Both the position numbers and the translations under genes were made by a program. Of a DNA stretch of 64,000 bases, positions 49,493-60,892 are shown piece after piece. This stretch comes from Trifolium pratense (taxonomy: Eukaryota; Streptophyta; Magnoliopsida; Fabales; Fabaceae): contig NC_060064.1 of NCBI RefSeq assembly GCF_020283565.1, forward strand, positions 5,726,001-5,790,000, in the 5' to 3' direction. The first letter of the stretch is position 1; the number at the start of each line of letters is the position of its first letter. The notes beneath the pieces are model-generated. The model did no database searches. It saw only the letters and a list, made by a program, of their open reading frames with translations, and was not told the DNA's origin.

Positions 49493-49595
49493 CTCTGAGC
49501 ATAACTTAATTGGCATGGATATTGCAGAAACCGAAATTCGAACTCTGGTGCTCCCATTTATTCATCTTTAAAGGTGAAATTTTAACTACATTAGG
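49493..49595 (+). repeat. SINE of the gagcataactcaattg family
   Basis: A-box-like ctgagcataacttaattgg, B-box-like gaaattcgaactctgg, 3' part ttattcatctttaaaggtg. Resembles the 15528 SINE in its 3' part. Confidence 0.65.
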
Positions 49596-49892
49596 GATGT
49601 ATTCTGATGTTTAAAATGTGATGAATTGTGGACAAGTTATTTGATTTTGCAGCAAAGTATAAACAAATTATGTGATTTTGATCGTTCCAAAAAAAAAATG
49701 CACTTGTCTTAAGCTAGATCCACCAAGAATCAAAAGTAATAGGACCTTGTCAAAGACTCATAAAGCCAAAGCATAAGTTACAGAAGAAGCCTAAGCATTT
49801 GTAGCAACAGTACAACATAACAACCAAAGCTAATATGATTCCTTATTCTAGCTTCTTCATAATTATTAATTGCTTCATGATAGCAAACAAAA

Positions 49893-51022
49893 TCAAGACT
49901 CTGATGAATATTGGAACATGTGAAAGGATGGATTAACAATGCTAAACCCTCCATCTATGAGCAAATTATGGCCACTCACATACCTCGAATCATCGCTAGC
50001 AAAATAAAGTGCTGCATTTGCGACATCATCGGTTTTAAATGTCACACCCTTAAGATTAGCCAACAAGCTCATGGTACTTTCAAGCATATCGTCGTTCAAT
50101 CCAACAAATTGTGTTGCCAAAGGAGTTGCACAAGCGTAAGGAGACAAACAATTAACTCTAATCCCAAATTGTCCGAGTTCAACTGCTGCATTTTTAGTTA
50201 AACCAACCACAGCATGCTTTGCACAACAATAAGCATGTGAGGCAGCACCACCAACATAAGAGCTTATGCTAGAAGTACTTATAATGCTACCGGTACGAGC
50301 TGGGATCATGGCTTGTGCTGCGTGTTTGATGCCGAGGAAAACACCTGTGAGATTGACGCTTAGTACACGTTCGAAATCTGCTTTATCGTTGTCAATGATT
50401 CGAGAGTTGTTAGGGCCACCTATGCCAGCATTGTTGAACATGATGTCGAGTTTTCCATACGTTTGTACAGTTGTGTCCACAGCGTTTTTGATTTGGTTTT
50501 CATCAGTGACATCGCAGTGTACATATAAACATGTTGACGATCCTATGGATTGAGCAACTGAGTGTCCAAGTTCGTCTTGGATGTCTGCGATCACTACTTT
50601 GGCTCCTTGTTCTACGAATATCTCTGCAGTGCGTTTGCCGATTCCACTAGCTCCTCCGGTTATCAACGCCACTTTTCCTTCCAGTCTGCATAGAAGAAAA
50701 GAGTCACTAGGCCTAATTAATTCCTACACAATTCATTTTATTGGTTGAATCTAAACGCAGAATCTTGAAGAGACGTCAAACTTAGAGACTAATTACTTTA
50801 CTATTTCGTATCTACATACAGCATCAAATTATTTTAAAAAAAAAAAATATGCATCTGATTTTAAGTTTATTTTCGTACATAGATGAAATGACAAAGTCAT
50901 CATAAACTCACACACTTTCTACATAAGTTATTTTGACCGAATAAAAACATGCGTGTTTACTATAAATGTTAAGATCATGAAGCATACCTTCTGCTGACTG
51001 CGGCGGGGCTTGAACTTGCCAT
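49893..51022 (-). CDS. Short-chain dehydrogenase/reductase, SDR110C-like (copy 2)
   Basis: Related to the gene at 45347-46279. Exons 51022-50988 and 50685-49893 join to 275 aa. Leader MASSSPAAVSRRLEGKVA, cofactor motif TGGASGIG (21-28), Asp46, NNAG (96-99), catalytic Ser151 and Tyr164-x3-Lys168 (YCCAK). GGFSIVNPSF ends the C-terminal part. All key SDR residues are present, so it should be active. The substrate class is as uncertain as for copy 1. The intron just before LEGKVA is conserved between the two. The copies differ clearly in the leader and substrate loop, so the duplication is not recent. Confidence 0.93.
50883..50925 (-). repeat. SINE 3' fragment in intron 1 of the second dehydrogenase
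   Basis: Reverse complement gtgtgagtttatgatgactt then tgtcatttcatcta matches the 3' end of the 17632 SINE family. It lies in the intron (50686-50987). Confidence 0.55.
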
Positions 51023-51867
51023 GATATCTATATCTATATGAGAAAATGAGAGAAAACTATGAGAAAATGAAGGAAAGGTAGAAAGGATCAGTATATTAGA
51101 ATGTTAAAACGAGCTTAATTAATAGCACCAATTATGCAGGCCAAAGTCACTCTCATTTTATTATTAATTAATTTTATAGGACCGTATATTAAGAAAATAT
51201 TTAGTCTTTTCTATGTTTTTTTGTTTCATTCATTCCATGCTATCAATATCAACCAAGAAGTGCTAATACAAAGGTAGTAATATTTAATTTAAAAAATAAT
51301 AATTAATCACAAATTCCAACATTAGTTTGTCTGGCTATGTGTCTTGATCCACTTTCCAGCTGATCATCCAATGTAATAAGCCGAAATTAGCTCCCACTAT
51401 GGACTAAGAATAATTAAGTTGGAATCTTATCATCTTCTGTTCTGAGTATCTGAGGAAATTTGGTCACCTAATCTATTAAATAAATAACAATTGAAGTATA
51501 TAATTGTAACAGAAAATTTGGAATTCGTTGGAGTAAAGACTCAAATGTGACAGCTTAGGGTAAGATGAAGAAGACAATGTTTGATGGAAAATTGGTATTC
51601 ATTCATTTGCCATAAAGGCATATATAGACAAGGTGATTACAATAATTATCAACATACAGTAACAAAAAGGATCCAATGAAGATAAGGTGACAGTAAAAAT
51701 GATTTATTTTACTAGGTTGGATATGCTGTCACAATATTTTGTATACAAGAAACTAATGATAGAAATAAGTAGATTTTAAAAGTCTAGCAAGTGGTCAAAT
51801 TTATGATAAGATTTTTAACTAGAGAAACGAGATATGATAAGTTTCAGGATTAACTTATTATATCATG
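51023..51867. other. Upstream flank of the second dehydrogenase
   Basis: Should contain its promoter and leader. No clear TATA box was selected and no other feature seen. Confidence 0.4.
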
Positions 51868-52770
51868 GGTGTGTTTGGTAAGTCCAATAAGCTAGGTTAT
51901 AGCTTATTGGACTAGCTTATAAGCTTGTTTGAAAAAAATAAAAGTGTTTGGTAAAAAGCTTTTCTCACGAGCTTATAGTTTTTTTTGAGATGCTATTTCA
52001 AGTAGCGTTTGAGCTTATAGCTTATAGTTTTTTACAATTTTTTCCATTTTTAACCTTTAATTTAATTTTATTATTTTTTATAAAACAAAAAACTACCAAC
52101 TAAAACAAAAACTACCCACTACATATAAATATCCTTTTATGTCTTTTTATATTTATCAATCATTTAAAAAGTTAATTTTACCAAACACTTTAATTTCAAT
52201 CAGCTAGCTTTTCAGCTATCAGCTATAAGCTAGCTTTTCAGCTATCAGCTATAAGCTAGCTTGTAGCTTAATTTTACCAAACAGAACCCATGTTGTCTTG
52301 CCAAACATTGGATTGAGACAGAATATTGTACGGTTATTATATCCGTCTCTTTATTCTGTGCACCAAACGACCTCTTTATCTTTGCATTGTTTATCATGTT
52401 ATTCTTATATTTTTTGTTTGCATCTTTTGTATTGTATTTTTGTTTTTAACGAAACATTGCCATTATATTCTTTTTTGTTAGGTTGTTGTATCATGTTTAT
52501 ATATTTATATATAATAATTTCATAAATATTTTATTAGATTTGATGATCATCAAGATCAAAAAAATTGCTATCAATAGATGGCTTGCATTGTGCGAAACAA
52601 ATGAAAAAGCTATAAGCTATAAGCTCATATGCTACTTGAAATAGCATATCAAAAAAAGCTATAAGCTAGTTAGAGAAACTCGTTACCAAACACTTCACAT
52701 TTTTATCAAACAAGCTTATAAACTAGTCCAATAAGTTATAAGCTAGCTTATTGGACTTACCAAACAGTGG
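51868..52770. mobile_element. Foldback element with 'agcttataagct' arms
   Basis: Left arm (about 51871-52035, gtttggtaagtccaataagc) and right arm (about 52603-52767, gcttattggacttaccaaac) are inverted repeats of some 165 bp. The interior holds two near-identical cagctatcagctataagc units (about 52200-52260). A right-end-like accaaacagaaccca at 52276-52290 suggests one element inside another. TSD not fixed. Confidence 0.7.
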
Positions 52771-53220
52771 CTTAATGATTTTACAATCCAACGCGTCGAT
52801 ATGATAGTAGGCCATGGAAGAGATAGAGTTCAACGATGAAAGCACCATCGTAAGGGTTCCCTCAAATAAGAATGTAATTGATGGAGGATTGCAAATTTAA
52901 TTATGAATCCAAGGATATGAAATTGGAGAGAACAATATGAAAGGTAAAATTAATAGAAGGGAACCCAGTTACAGACGGCGTTCCTTTGCACATAGACTGA
53001 AGCAGTGAAGGGAATTTTCATCAATTTTCTACATACTAATTAATCATTGACAATCATTGCTCTATTTATTTATTTATTCACTACCAATGAATATTTTCTG
53101 TTAGAGATTCCTTGATTTTAAAATCAATTGCCATTTGTTCCATTTCCATAACTAATTCTATGTTGCTTGGTGTATTGTCTCATATGTCATTTTGAATCAT
53201 AACATAAATAGAGATCCCAT

Positions 53221-53392
53221 TGGCATGTTACAATCTGTTTCAATAATCTTCTATTCACAATCATGAAGAAATCAAATTAATCTGTCCCCAACATCATAAA
53301 ACTTCTACTAGATGTATTCAAAATATAATGAATGTTAACTGCATCAACAATGGACTGTGTGCATACAAATCCTCGGCAGTTGGCATCCACAG
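53221..53392 (-). repeat. 3' flank of the PPR gene, duplicated at 58953-59132
   Basis: Shares long near-identical stretches with 58953-59132 (cattttctattcacaatc-like, tgaagaaatca, caacaatggact, gtgcat). It contains the former C-terminal coding extension of the PPR gene, or its 3' UTR. Confidence 0.85.
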
Positions 53393-53567
53393 GTATCTTA
53401 CACACTCCTCTTTCCTTCATCGTAGTTCTCACGAGGGAAACGTCTTTCCATCGCATATATGGAACCAAAATAACTCGGAATTGGACTAAAGTTTACTGAG
53501 AGCAGGTATCTTACACACTCCTCTTTCCTTCATCGTAGTTCTCACGAGGGAAACATCTTTCCATCGC
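53391..53567 (-). repeat. 64-bp local duplication at the 3' end of the PPR gene
   Basis: 53391-53454 and 53504-53567 differ at one base (cgtctt versus catctt) and both encode RWKDVSLVRTTMKERGVCKIP on the minus strand. A 49-bp filler (53455-53503) between them supplies the residues ALSKL and the stop of the annotated protein. Confidence 0.95.
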
Positions 53568-55129
53568 TCTGCTGCTGCATAAATGTTAGACAACACCACA
53601 TAGTTAGCGGCATTTAGAGGCTCAAGTTCAAAAAGTCGATTAGCAACAGTCTCTCCTAACTCTGAATCACCCTCTAGTTTACATGCTCCAAGAAGTGCAC
53701 CCCAGGCACCAGCATTAGGCTCCACATGCATTGATTTTATAAGTTCATAAGCATCCCTTAATTGCCCGGACCGGCCTAGAAGATCAACCATACATGCAAA
53801 GTGATCAGGTGTGGGACTAATGCCATAATGTTCCTTCATGGAGTTGAAGTAATTCCAACCCTTATCAACAAGCCCAGAATGACTACAAGCTGTCAGGACA
53901 ATTGTGAAGGCCGCCTCATCTGGAATTATCCCTTCCTTCAACATCATATCAAATAGTTTCACAGCATCTTCCCCATGCCCATGAATTGAAAACCCCTGAA
54001 TCATCGAACAATATGAGACTAAATCTCTTCTAGGCATTTCTTGAAACAATTTAAATGCCCTCTCCATGTTTCCACACTTTGCATTCATATCCACAAGTGC
54101 TGTAATCACATGGTCTTGTTGAACATCAACGGAGCTGTTGCTTACATAAGAATCAACCCATTTAGCCCTTTCTAAATGACCCAATTGAGAAGTAGCCGAC
54201 ATCAAGGCAACCAATATGAACTCATCAGGTTTCACATTCATTGATTCCATCTCATGAAAAACCTCCAACGCCTGATTAGGCTGACCATTCTGAACATACC
54301 CCGATATCAAAGCAGACCAGGCAACAATATCCTTTTCCGCAGCTTGTTCAAATAAGAACCTCGACGCTGCCATATCACCAGCCTTAGCATATCCATCGAT
54401 CATAGTCGTAAAAGAAACTACATTCTTTTTCGGCATAGAATCAAACACACCCCTAGCACTACTCAAATCTCCAACTTTGACAAAACCGTGAATCATAGCA
54501 TTCCATGAATTTACATTCCTGATCGGCATTTCATCAAACACTTTCTTTGCCTCAACCAAATTCCCAATAGTAACATACCCAACAACCATAGCAGTCCAAG
54601 AAACCACATTTCTGTCAGACAATCGATCAAACACCTTACGAGCATCGCCAATTTCCCCACACTTACCATACATATCAATCAAAGTTGTACCCACATACAC
54701 ATCCTGTTCCAAACCACACCTCAACACCGAGCCATGAACCGATTTTCCTACAAAAACCTTGCATGTTCCGTTACATGCTTTAATGACAGAAGGGTAAGTG
54801 TAACCGTCGGGAAAAGCTCCCTCTGCTTTCATGCGAACAAAAGAATCGAGGGTGTAAGAAAAGAAACTGTTTTGACATTGGGTTCTGATGAGTGTGTTCC
54901 AAAGGAAGGTGGAGGGGTTAAGAACACAGTTGAAGACGGCGGTGGAATAGAAGATAGAGGAAGTGGAAAGTGTGTTGGCAACTGAAATGAAATTGGAAAT
55001 GAGGAATTGGTCTTGATCAAGGCCTTTATGAATAATGGAAGCATGAACTTGTTGAAGATGTTGGATTCTCTTGCAAGCTTTGAGAAGGGTTGATATGTTT
55101 GCATTTGAACGTGCTTGATGGATACTCAT
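53486..55129 (-). CDS. E-class pentatricopeptide repeat protein (PCMP-E, At5g37570-like)
   Basis: Intronless, 547 aa. PPR proteins bind organellar RNA in a sequence-specific way and guide editing, splicing or stability; a mitochondrial or plastid location is expected. The protein starts MSIHQARSNANISTLLKACK, carries P, L and S-type repeats across about 70-440 (for example NVVSWTAMVVGYVTIGN and DIVAWSALISGYVQNGQ), then E-type repeats (HFACMVDLLGRSGQ, YVVLSNIYAAAERWKDV). Resemblance to Arabidopsis At5g37570 is strong throughout. The end KERGVCKIP-ALSKL is set by a 49-bp filler inserted between two copies of a 64-bp duplication. Without it, the frame would read on into VDANCRGFVCTQ. No E+ or DYW domain is visible, in line with E-class. 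The upstream ATG is the only one giving the conserved head. Confidence 0.93.
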   Translation of the reverse strand: MSIHQARSNANISTLLKACKRIQHLQQVHASIIHKGLDQDQFLISNFISVANTLSTSSIFYSTAVFNCVLNPSTFLWNTLIRTQCQNSFFSYTLDSFVRMKAEGAFPDGYTYPSVIKACNGTCKVFVGKSVHGSVLRCGLEQDVYVGTTLIDMYGKCGEIGDARKVFDRLSDRNVVSWTAMVVGYVTIGNLVEAKKVFDEMPIRNVNSWNAMIHGFVKVGDLSSARGVFDSMPKKNVVSFTTMIDGYAKAGDMAASRFLFEQAAEKDIVAWSALISGYVQNGQPNQALEVFHEMESMNVKPDEFILVALMSATSQLGHLERAKWVDSYVSNSSVDVQQDHVITALVDMNAKCGNMERAFKLFQEMPRRDLVSYCSMIQGFSIHGHGEDAVKLFDMMLKEGIIPDEAAFTIVLTACSHSGLVDKGWNYFNSMKEHYGISPTPDHFACMVDLLGRSGQLRDAYELIKSMHVEPNAGAWGALLGACKLEGDSELGETVANRLFELEPLNAANYVVLSNIYAAAERWKDVSLVRTTMKERGVCKIPALSKL

Positions 55130-55472
55130 AGATAGAAGTTGGCGCGGGACTTCAAATTCTGTCTCTCATAAAAGGTTAATTTTACAAAAACAATGGTGTT
55201 TGGAGTTTAAATTACGGCTATTAGAAAAGAATTTAATTTATATGCATAGTTGGGGTAAAGTGCGTCCAATAATATACCGACATATTATGTATGGTAATTA
55301 AAAACACATGATGTGTTCATTCATTAAATGATTTGGCAACGCGTCATTGGATGTTTGTGTAAAAAAAATTACACCGACGGTGCACAACAATTAAACTCAT
55401 TAGAAATTCGGACATAAATTGACAAAAAACACCAAAATAAATTCAGACATAAATTTTGCAGGGTACTAAGAC
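55130..55472. other. Promoter side of the PPR gene
   Basis: Includes a decayed MITE arm with ttacaccgacggtgcac (about 55350-55395), related to 34025-34182. No gene. Confidence 0.45.
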
Positions 55473-55477
55473 CATCT

Positions 55478-55762
55478 CCAATGGTGTAGTACCTATTAGG
55501 TACTATCATTGGAGCAATACTTGTTTGAGTACCTAATAGGTACCGGTTCTACAATAAGCATTGATACCTATTTTGTTTTTGTGGGTCTCATTTATAAAGA
55601 TGTATAATTATTGGTGAAATGTGTTATTGATAGGCCTATTTAGAACTTTTTAAGAGATGTTGGGTTGGAGGGATTGATTAAAAAATTATAAATGAGTGAT
55701 ATGTATACGTGGAGCCCAATTAAGTACTAAAAAATGAGTATCTCCATTATGGATGCTCTAAT
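55478..55762. mobile_element. MITE-like sequence (ccatctccaatgg ends)
   Basis: Left ctaagaccatctccaatgg and right attatggatgctctaatt are rough inverted repeats; an inner inverted pair is formed by gtacctattaggtac and gtacctaataggtac. TSD not established. Confidence 0.5.
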
Positions 55763-55772
55763 TAGGTAAGTA

Positions 55773-56080
55773 CTCTATCCGGTCATTTTCATAAGAAACA
55801 CTTTAAAAAAATTGCACAGACTAAAAAAACACGTTATAAATAGTTATTTTCATTTAATACTCTTCTAAATTTAAACTAAATTTAAACTTATTTTATGTAT
55901 ATCCTTATTTAAATACTTTTAATTCAACTAATTTACTTATTTTTAATATTATCTCTCATAATAAATAAGGGCATAATTGAAATCAAACATTTAAAACATT
56001 TGAATATTGGTCGAAGTTTTTTATAAAAATCACCAAATTTTTTTCTCCAAAAGTGTTTCTTATAAATAGACCTGAGGGAG
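55773..56080. mobile_element. Stowaway-type MITE, 308 bp
   Basis: Ends ctctatccggtcattttcat and cttataaatagacctgagggag are imperfect inverted repeats bracketed by TA (55771-55772, 56081-56082). Subterminal ataagaaacacttt and aagtgtttcttat match the 11568 copy. Confidence 0.85.
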
Positions 56081-56529
56081 TAATACGTAACAATATAAAT
56101 AGGACATAAATTTTGAGAAGCAAATCATTAATCACTATTATTTTTTATTTTTTTATAACACTATTAATTTTTTTAATTATAACTTTGGTTAGAATTAAAA
56201 AAAGTTAATAATGTTATAAAAATTAAAAAATTAATTCTAACTTTAATCATCATATTAAAAGAAATCAAGGTTGTTTTTTTATTCTAACGTAATCATCCTA
56301 AACAGTGGATGAAAAAGAGTGAAGTGATAAGGAGGTCAGTGAATTGATTCTCACCCACAACAAAAACTAATAATATATAATAGTACTAGTTATAAAAAAA
56401 AAATAGTTGTACCTGTTTTTGGAAAATATGAAAAATGTGAATTTTTTATAATTGATAAAAAATTGTTTTTTAAAGTGTATTAATTTAACTCTTCTACTCC
56501 TAAAAGTTTCATGTTCAAACCCCTCTTAA

Positions 56530-56990
56530 AGTATTGTACTCCACACTGGCAAACAAGTTGAAATACTCAGCGCTAGAGGTGCTCTTAGCGATGATGTGGT
56601 ACAAATGGTGGCTAATTTCCTCGACTGTAAAGTGGAAAAACTTCCTTTTGTTTATTTTGGACTACAGGTATCCTAGAAAAGCATCAACTTGGGACCCTGT
56701 GGCGGAGGTGATTGAGCATCAGTTGCATTCTTGGCGGAATAGGTTTGTTAGTCTCAAATCAAAGGGAGAGTGATATACTACTAAATTCGGATTTGAGCTC
56801 AATTCCAATTTTCTTCATGTCCTATTTTAAGATGCCAATTTTGAAACGGATTATGGAAATTCAAATAATTTTCTTGTGGAGTGGGGTGTTAGTTAAAATA
56901 AAATTTGTTGGGTTAAGTAGAAGGATATTTGTAGGCCAAAAAGATAGGGTGGTCTTGAAGTGAAGGATTTAAGGCTATTTAATAGAGCTT
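56530..56990 (+). pseudogene. LINE reverse-transcriptase fragment
   Basis: Frameshifted remnant of the C-terminal part of a plant non-LTR retrotransposon polyprotein. Recognisable pieces over two frames include PRKASTWDPV, HSWRNRFVSL, LNSDLSSIPIFFMSYFKMP and FLWSGV. The reading frame shifts at least twice and the catalytic region is missing, so it is inactive. Confidence 0.85.
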
Positions 56991-57326
56991 TCTGTTGGGT
57001 AAAGAAAAAACCAAATTTTCTTAATCAACATCAGCATATATTACAGGAGAAAAAAGGAAAAAAAAACTTGGCGGTTAATACTTATAAGTTATAACTTATA
57101 ACACATGTTCTGAACTCTACAAACAAGACCATACCTTAGTATTGGTCCAAGGAAAAATTAAGCAGCAGAGTACTGCAACTTTAGCATTACATGGTTATCA
57201 ATAAAATAAAACGTGAAATGGAGAAAAGCTTCTTTTGGTTTCTCCTAGCAGGCTAATAGGTCTATATGATAGCAAAGAGTATTTGCTTGGCAAGCAAGGC
57301 ATTGTGTTAAAAGATTTTATCATTTT

Positions 57327-60300
57327 TCATCTTTTTGACTTTCTTACACTCTGAGCCTCGCCTCTGGCTTCCCCTAACCTTGATTTTTGATTATTTCCCT
57401 GCATTGTAGCATGTCTCTCTTGGAAGGTATTTGTAGGATCTCGTGACGGCCAAGGTTGGGAAAATTGTCTAGTTGGACTTGCATAACCTTTAGAAGATGC
57501 AAGCCTAGCACCAGCCAATATCTGATCCTTTAAACCTTTCACTGATTTATAGCCTTGTATTTCGTCAGCATAACTTTTTCCTTGAGCTTCTTGCTGCTCC
57601 AATTCATAAAAGCTTTCCCAATCTATTCCATCTCCTGAATTTTGGAGCTTCTCATCACCTTGGTTGCCCCATTCCACTCCATCTGATATACTCCTTTGCA
57701 GAGATGTGCTTATCCTTGAAGCTCTCCCAGAGATAGACCTCCTACCTTTTGTTTCTTCCTCGATTGGATATTTTCTTGTATCGAATCGGCTTTCAGAAGG
57801 GTAGGTCCACTTATAGCCTTTGTTGTTGTTGTCCATGTTTAACTCTATAGAATGCATGTCGCTTTCACCGGATTCCTCTTCGCACTCTACTCCATTGTCA
57901 ACCTCTCCTTCATCTTCTTCTTTATCTCCGGTTTGATGGGAGCCTAATCTGCTTCTTCCCAGATATGCAGCAATTTCTTCATCGTTCAATTGGGTGGAAC
58001 TACGCCCTTTTTCTCTAACTTGTTTGCTTCCTAGAAAAGCTTCGAGCTGATTTCTGAGCATATCAACAGCAGCATTCTTTTCCTCGTGCTGATATTTTGC
58101 CTCGGAGAGTTTCTTTTGAGCTCTCTCCTCGCGTAAAAATTCGGTTAACTGCATCATTTCCTTTTCTTTATCTACCTCTTGACAAGCTTTTGTTGACACT
58201 CTCCTTTGTTTCTCTATCTCGGATTTATCGTCGTCGACATCTCTTGCTAACTCATCACATACTTTCTCAATAATTTCTCTTGCTCTCTTCTCAGTTTCAA
58301 GTTCTTTCACCACCTTAAGAAGGGATGCTTTGGTCTCAGCCAGTTCTCTCCCAAGCTTCTTATTCAAACTTTCCAGACGTCTCCTGAGCTTCCGCTCTAC
58401 ATCAAGTTCTCCTGCAACAGATTCAATTGCAGCCTCAACAATTTCTCGCTCCTTGATTTTCCAAGTAGCCTTTTCTTCAGCAAAACACTTCATCAAATAA
58501 TTTATCTCATTCTGATCTGAGCGTTGTTCATGGATAAGCTGATTGACCTGTAGTCGAGCTCTCTCGAGCTCAGTATGTAGAGCTGAGATAAGAGACATAC
58601 TAGAAGAAGGACGGACTTCGTGACCCCACATGCGGTTTATAATTTTAAGTAGCTCTTTCGATGTTGTTAAAGCATTACTGACATCTTTCAAACGCGGTTT
58701 AACTCCCACAGTAGATGAAGCAGGGGTCTGTGCGCGAGATCTGGTTTCAACCTGCACGAAAATCATGATGCAACCATAAGAAGACGTGTGCAATATATGT
58801 TATTCTGGAGACATTTTAAACTATACTAAGAAAGTTAAGAGGGTATTATGCAATCATGTTGTGAAAGCAATAAAGAACTAAATCAAACCATCTATTCAAA
58901 GTAAAACATGTTTAAATTAAATTTGATATGTATTCTGATACGAATAAAGAACACGTTGGCATGTCATAATCTATTTCAGTACATTTTCTATTCACAATCA
59001 TGAAGAAATCATATTAATCCGTCAGCAATACCATCGAACTTCTAATAGATGCATTAAAAATACAATGAATGGTACGGGCATATCAACAATGGACTATGTG
59101 CATGCAAATCCTTGACAGCTCACACCCACAGAGCATTTTCATCTATCAATCTATCTATTTTTCTATAAAACAATGACCTAAAGTGAACACATGCCAAAAT
59201 CTTGATGATTTCTTTTCCCACTCAAACATTATTTCATTTCTTCTGCTGATTTTATACATGGTTTTTGCGATATTAATCTATAATATTTGATATGTATCCT
59301 GATACGAATATAGAACATCTATCTATCTATTTAACTTTCTATAAAACAATGACCTAAAGTGAACACATGCCAAACTCTTGATGATTTCATTTCTTCTGCT
59401 GATGTTTTACATGGTTTTTGCTATATTTTCAAGGCTTGTGTTTTTGCACCGATAGATTAGCTTCAACGAGGATGGATCCTATGTTCTTGTCATGTCAAAA
59501 TTATGTTTTTCTCTCTTTTCAAAGACATTGAAAAATTATGACACGATCCACCTATTTGATTTCAATGAAGTTAGAAATGCACACAAGAACAAATTCATCT
59601 AAGCATTTAACAAAAGAGGATCCACTCTAGTCCTCCAGCTTCGCAAACATGCAATTTCTACATAAACTTATCAACCGAAAATCTCCAATGAGATTATCTA
59701 TTCCCTACTAAGTTCCATATGCAAGTTGGTTATTCTAGCAACAAACAGAAAAACTGATCCACATTTTCAAATTTGTCTCAGCATAAAATGCTTTATATAA
59801 GAATATACCTCCATAACACTGGCATTGCTAAGAGAATCCAAAGGTCCAACACGGTTTTCTGTGATCCTCGACCTGTGAGAATTCGACGGTGTTCTTCTAT
59901 GACGATTACCAGTTCCAGATCGATCCATTCTCTACAATAAACAAAAATTAACAGTACTCTGTAAGAAATACACATACACATATACATAACAATCCCAAAC
60001 CAAACTTAACTAAATATGTACTATCATATAATACCAAATTATGCAATACATATTAATATTAATTAAATATCAACATTATTGCTTGTAAGTGAAGTCAAAA
60101 TTCCAGACTAACACATGATCTGGACTCAGAATATTCCACATTCCATGTTTTATTATTATTATTTTATTTTATTCTGTTAACCCTCCGGTTCTCGGGGAAA
60201 ACACCTAAGTAATCCAGAGTTCTGCCGCAAGTTAAGTAAAGTTTGACAAAAAAAAATGTAAATGTTATATTATTTAATTAACTAATTAACTAACTCACAA

Positions 60301-60892
60301 CAAATATAGGTCCACTATGATAGATAGAAATAAATATATAATTCAAAAACAAAATTAATTAAATAAATAAATAAAATAAAATAAAAACCTCTGATGTAGG
60401 ACTATGTGATGGATCAGACAAATGAGGAGGCAAAGAAGCAGAACAAATAGACCTAGAATTTCCATTACCAATCGCAACCCTATCTTTTGATTTAACCTCT
60501 TTTTTCAACTTCACATGATCATTAGATTCATTACGCATTTCCTTAACACTAGGCGAAGGAATCTCATTCATTTCCCATAAAGTCGCCGCCAATTTCCTCG
60601 CCGAAACTGGAGCTTGTTTCGATTTACTACCAGACATCGACGGCGGATATTTCGGCGATTCAAGTATCCTCATCGCCGACGATGGAGATCGTGAGTTCAG
60701 AAGCTTCCACGTAGGTACAGGTGTAGTGGATCCACACCTTTTCCCAACTAGAATAGCGCGTTTGAATCTGTAATTTTGATTCATTACTGATGAAGATGAT
60801 GATGCTGATGATGAACATCCTCGTTTTCTGATTTTTCCGGGAAGTGTATCCATTTTTGTTGATTTTGGTTTTGTTCTGTTTTTTCTTAGCAT
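57327..60892 (-). CDS. Coiled-coil protein of the At5g41620 family, 3 exons
   Basis: Uncharacterised plant protein family, sometimes named for similarity to the USO1 vesicle-tethering coiled coil; the BRANCHLESS TRICHOME protein is a distant relative. Exons 60892-60389, 59931-59809 and 58751-57327 (all phase 0) join to 683 aa. The N-terminus is basic and Ser-rich with GSTTPVPTWKL; the middle has ARKLAATLWEMNEIPSPS. A long heptad-rich coiled coil runs from about 250 to 460 (ALHTELERARLQVNQLIHEQ, RRRLESLNKKLGRELAETKA). The C-terminus is acidic and then basic. Role unknown; cytoskeletal or tethering functions are only guesses. The first ATG (60892) has a weak context; an in-frame ATG at 60853 (AAAAATGG) is better and may be the true start, giving 670 aa. 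Intron 2 (58752-59808) holds a copy of the PPR gene's 3' flank and a tandem duplication. Confidence 0.88.
58953..59132 (-). repeat. Copy of PPR 3' flank inside intron 2
   Basis: Homologous and co-oriented with 53221-53392 (shared attcacaatcatgaagaaat, aacttcta, acaatgaatg, caacaatggact and gcatgcaaatcc). It sits in intron 2 of the coiled-coil gene. Confidence 0.85.
59143..59433. repeat. Tandem duplication in intron 2 of the coiled-coil gene
   Basis: 59143-59275 and 59313-59433 share ttctataaaacaatgaccta, agtgaacacatgccaaa and catttcttctgctgat; the second lacks about 20 bp around cccactcaaacatt. The preceding phrase tttgatatgtatcctgatac at 59287 also recurs at 58922, so the duplicated unit is longer and partly overlaps the PPR-derived block. 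Confidence 0.85.

Noticed and set aside
50266..50553. Plus-strand frame opposite the second dehydrogenase
   Set aside because: Antisense shadow of a well-supported SDR gene.
53277..53468. Separate small gene downstream of the PPR gene
   Set aside because: Its first half repeats the PPR C-terminus; it is the cut-off former end of that gene after the local duplication.
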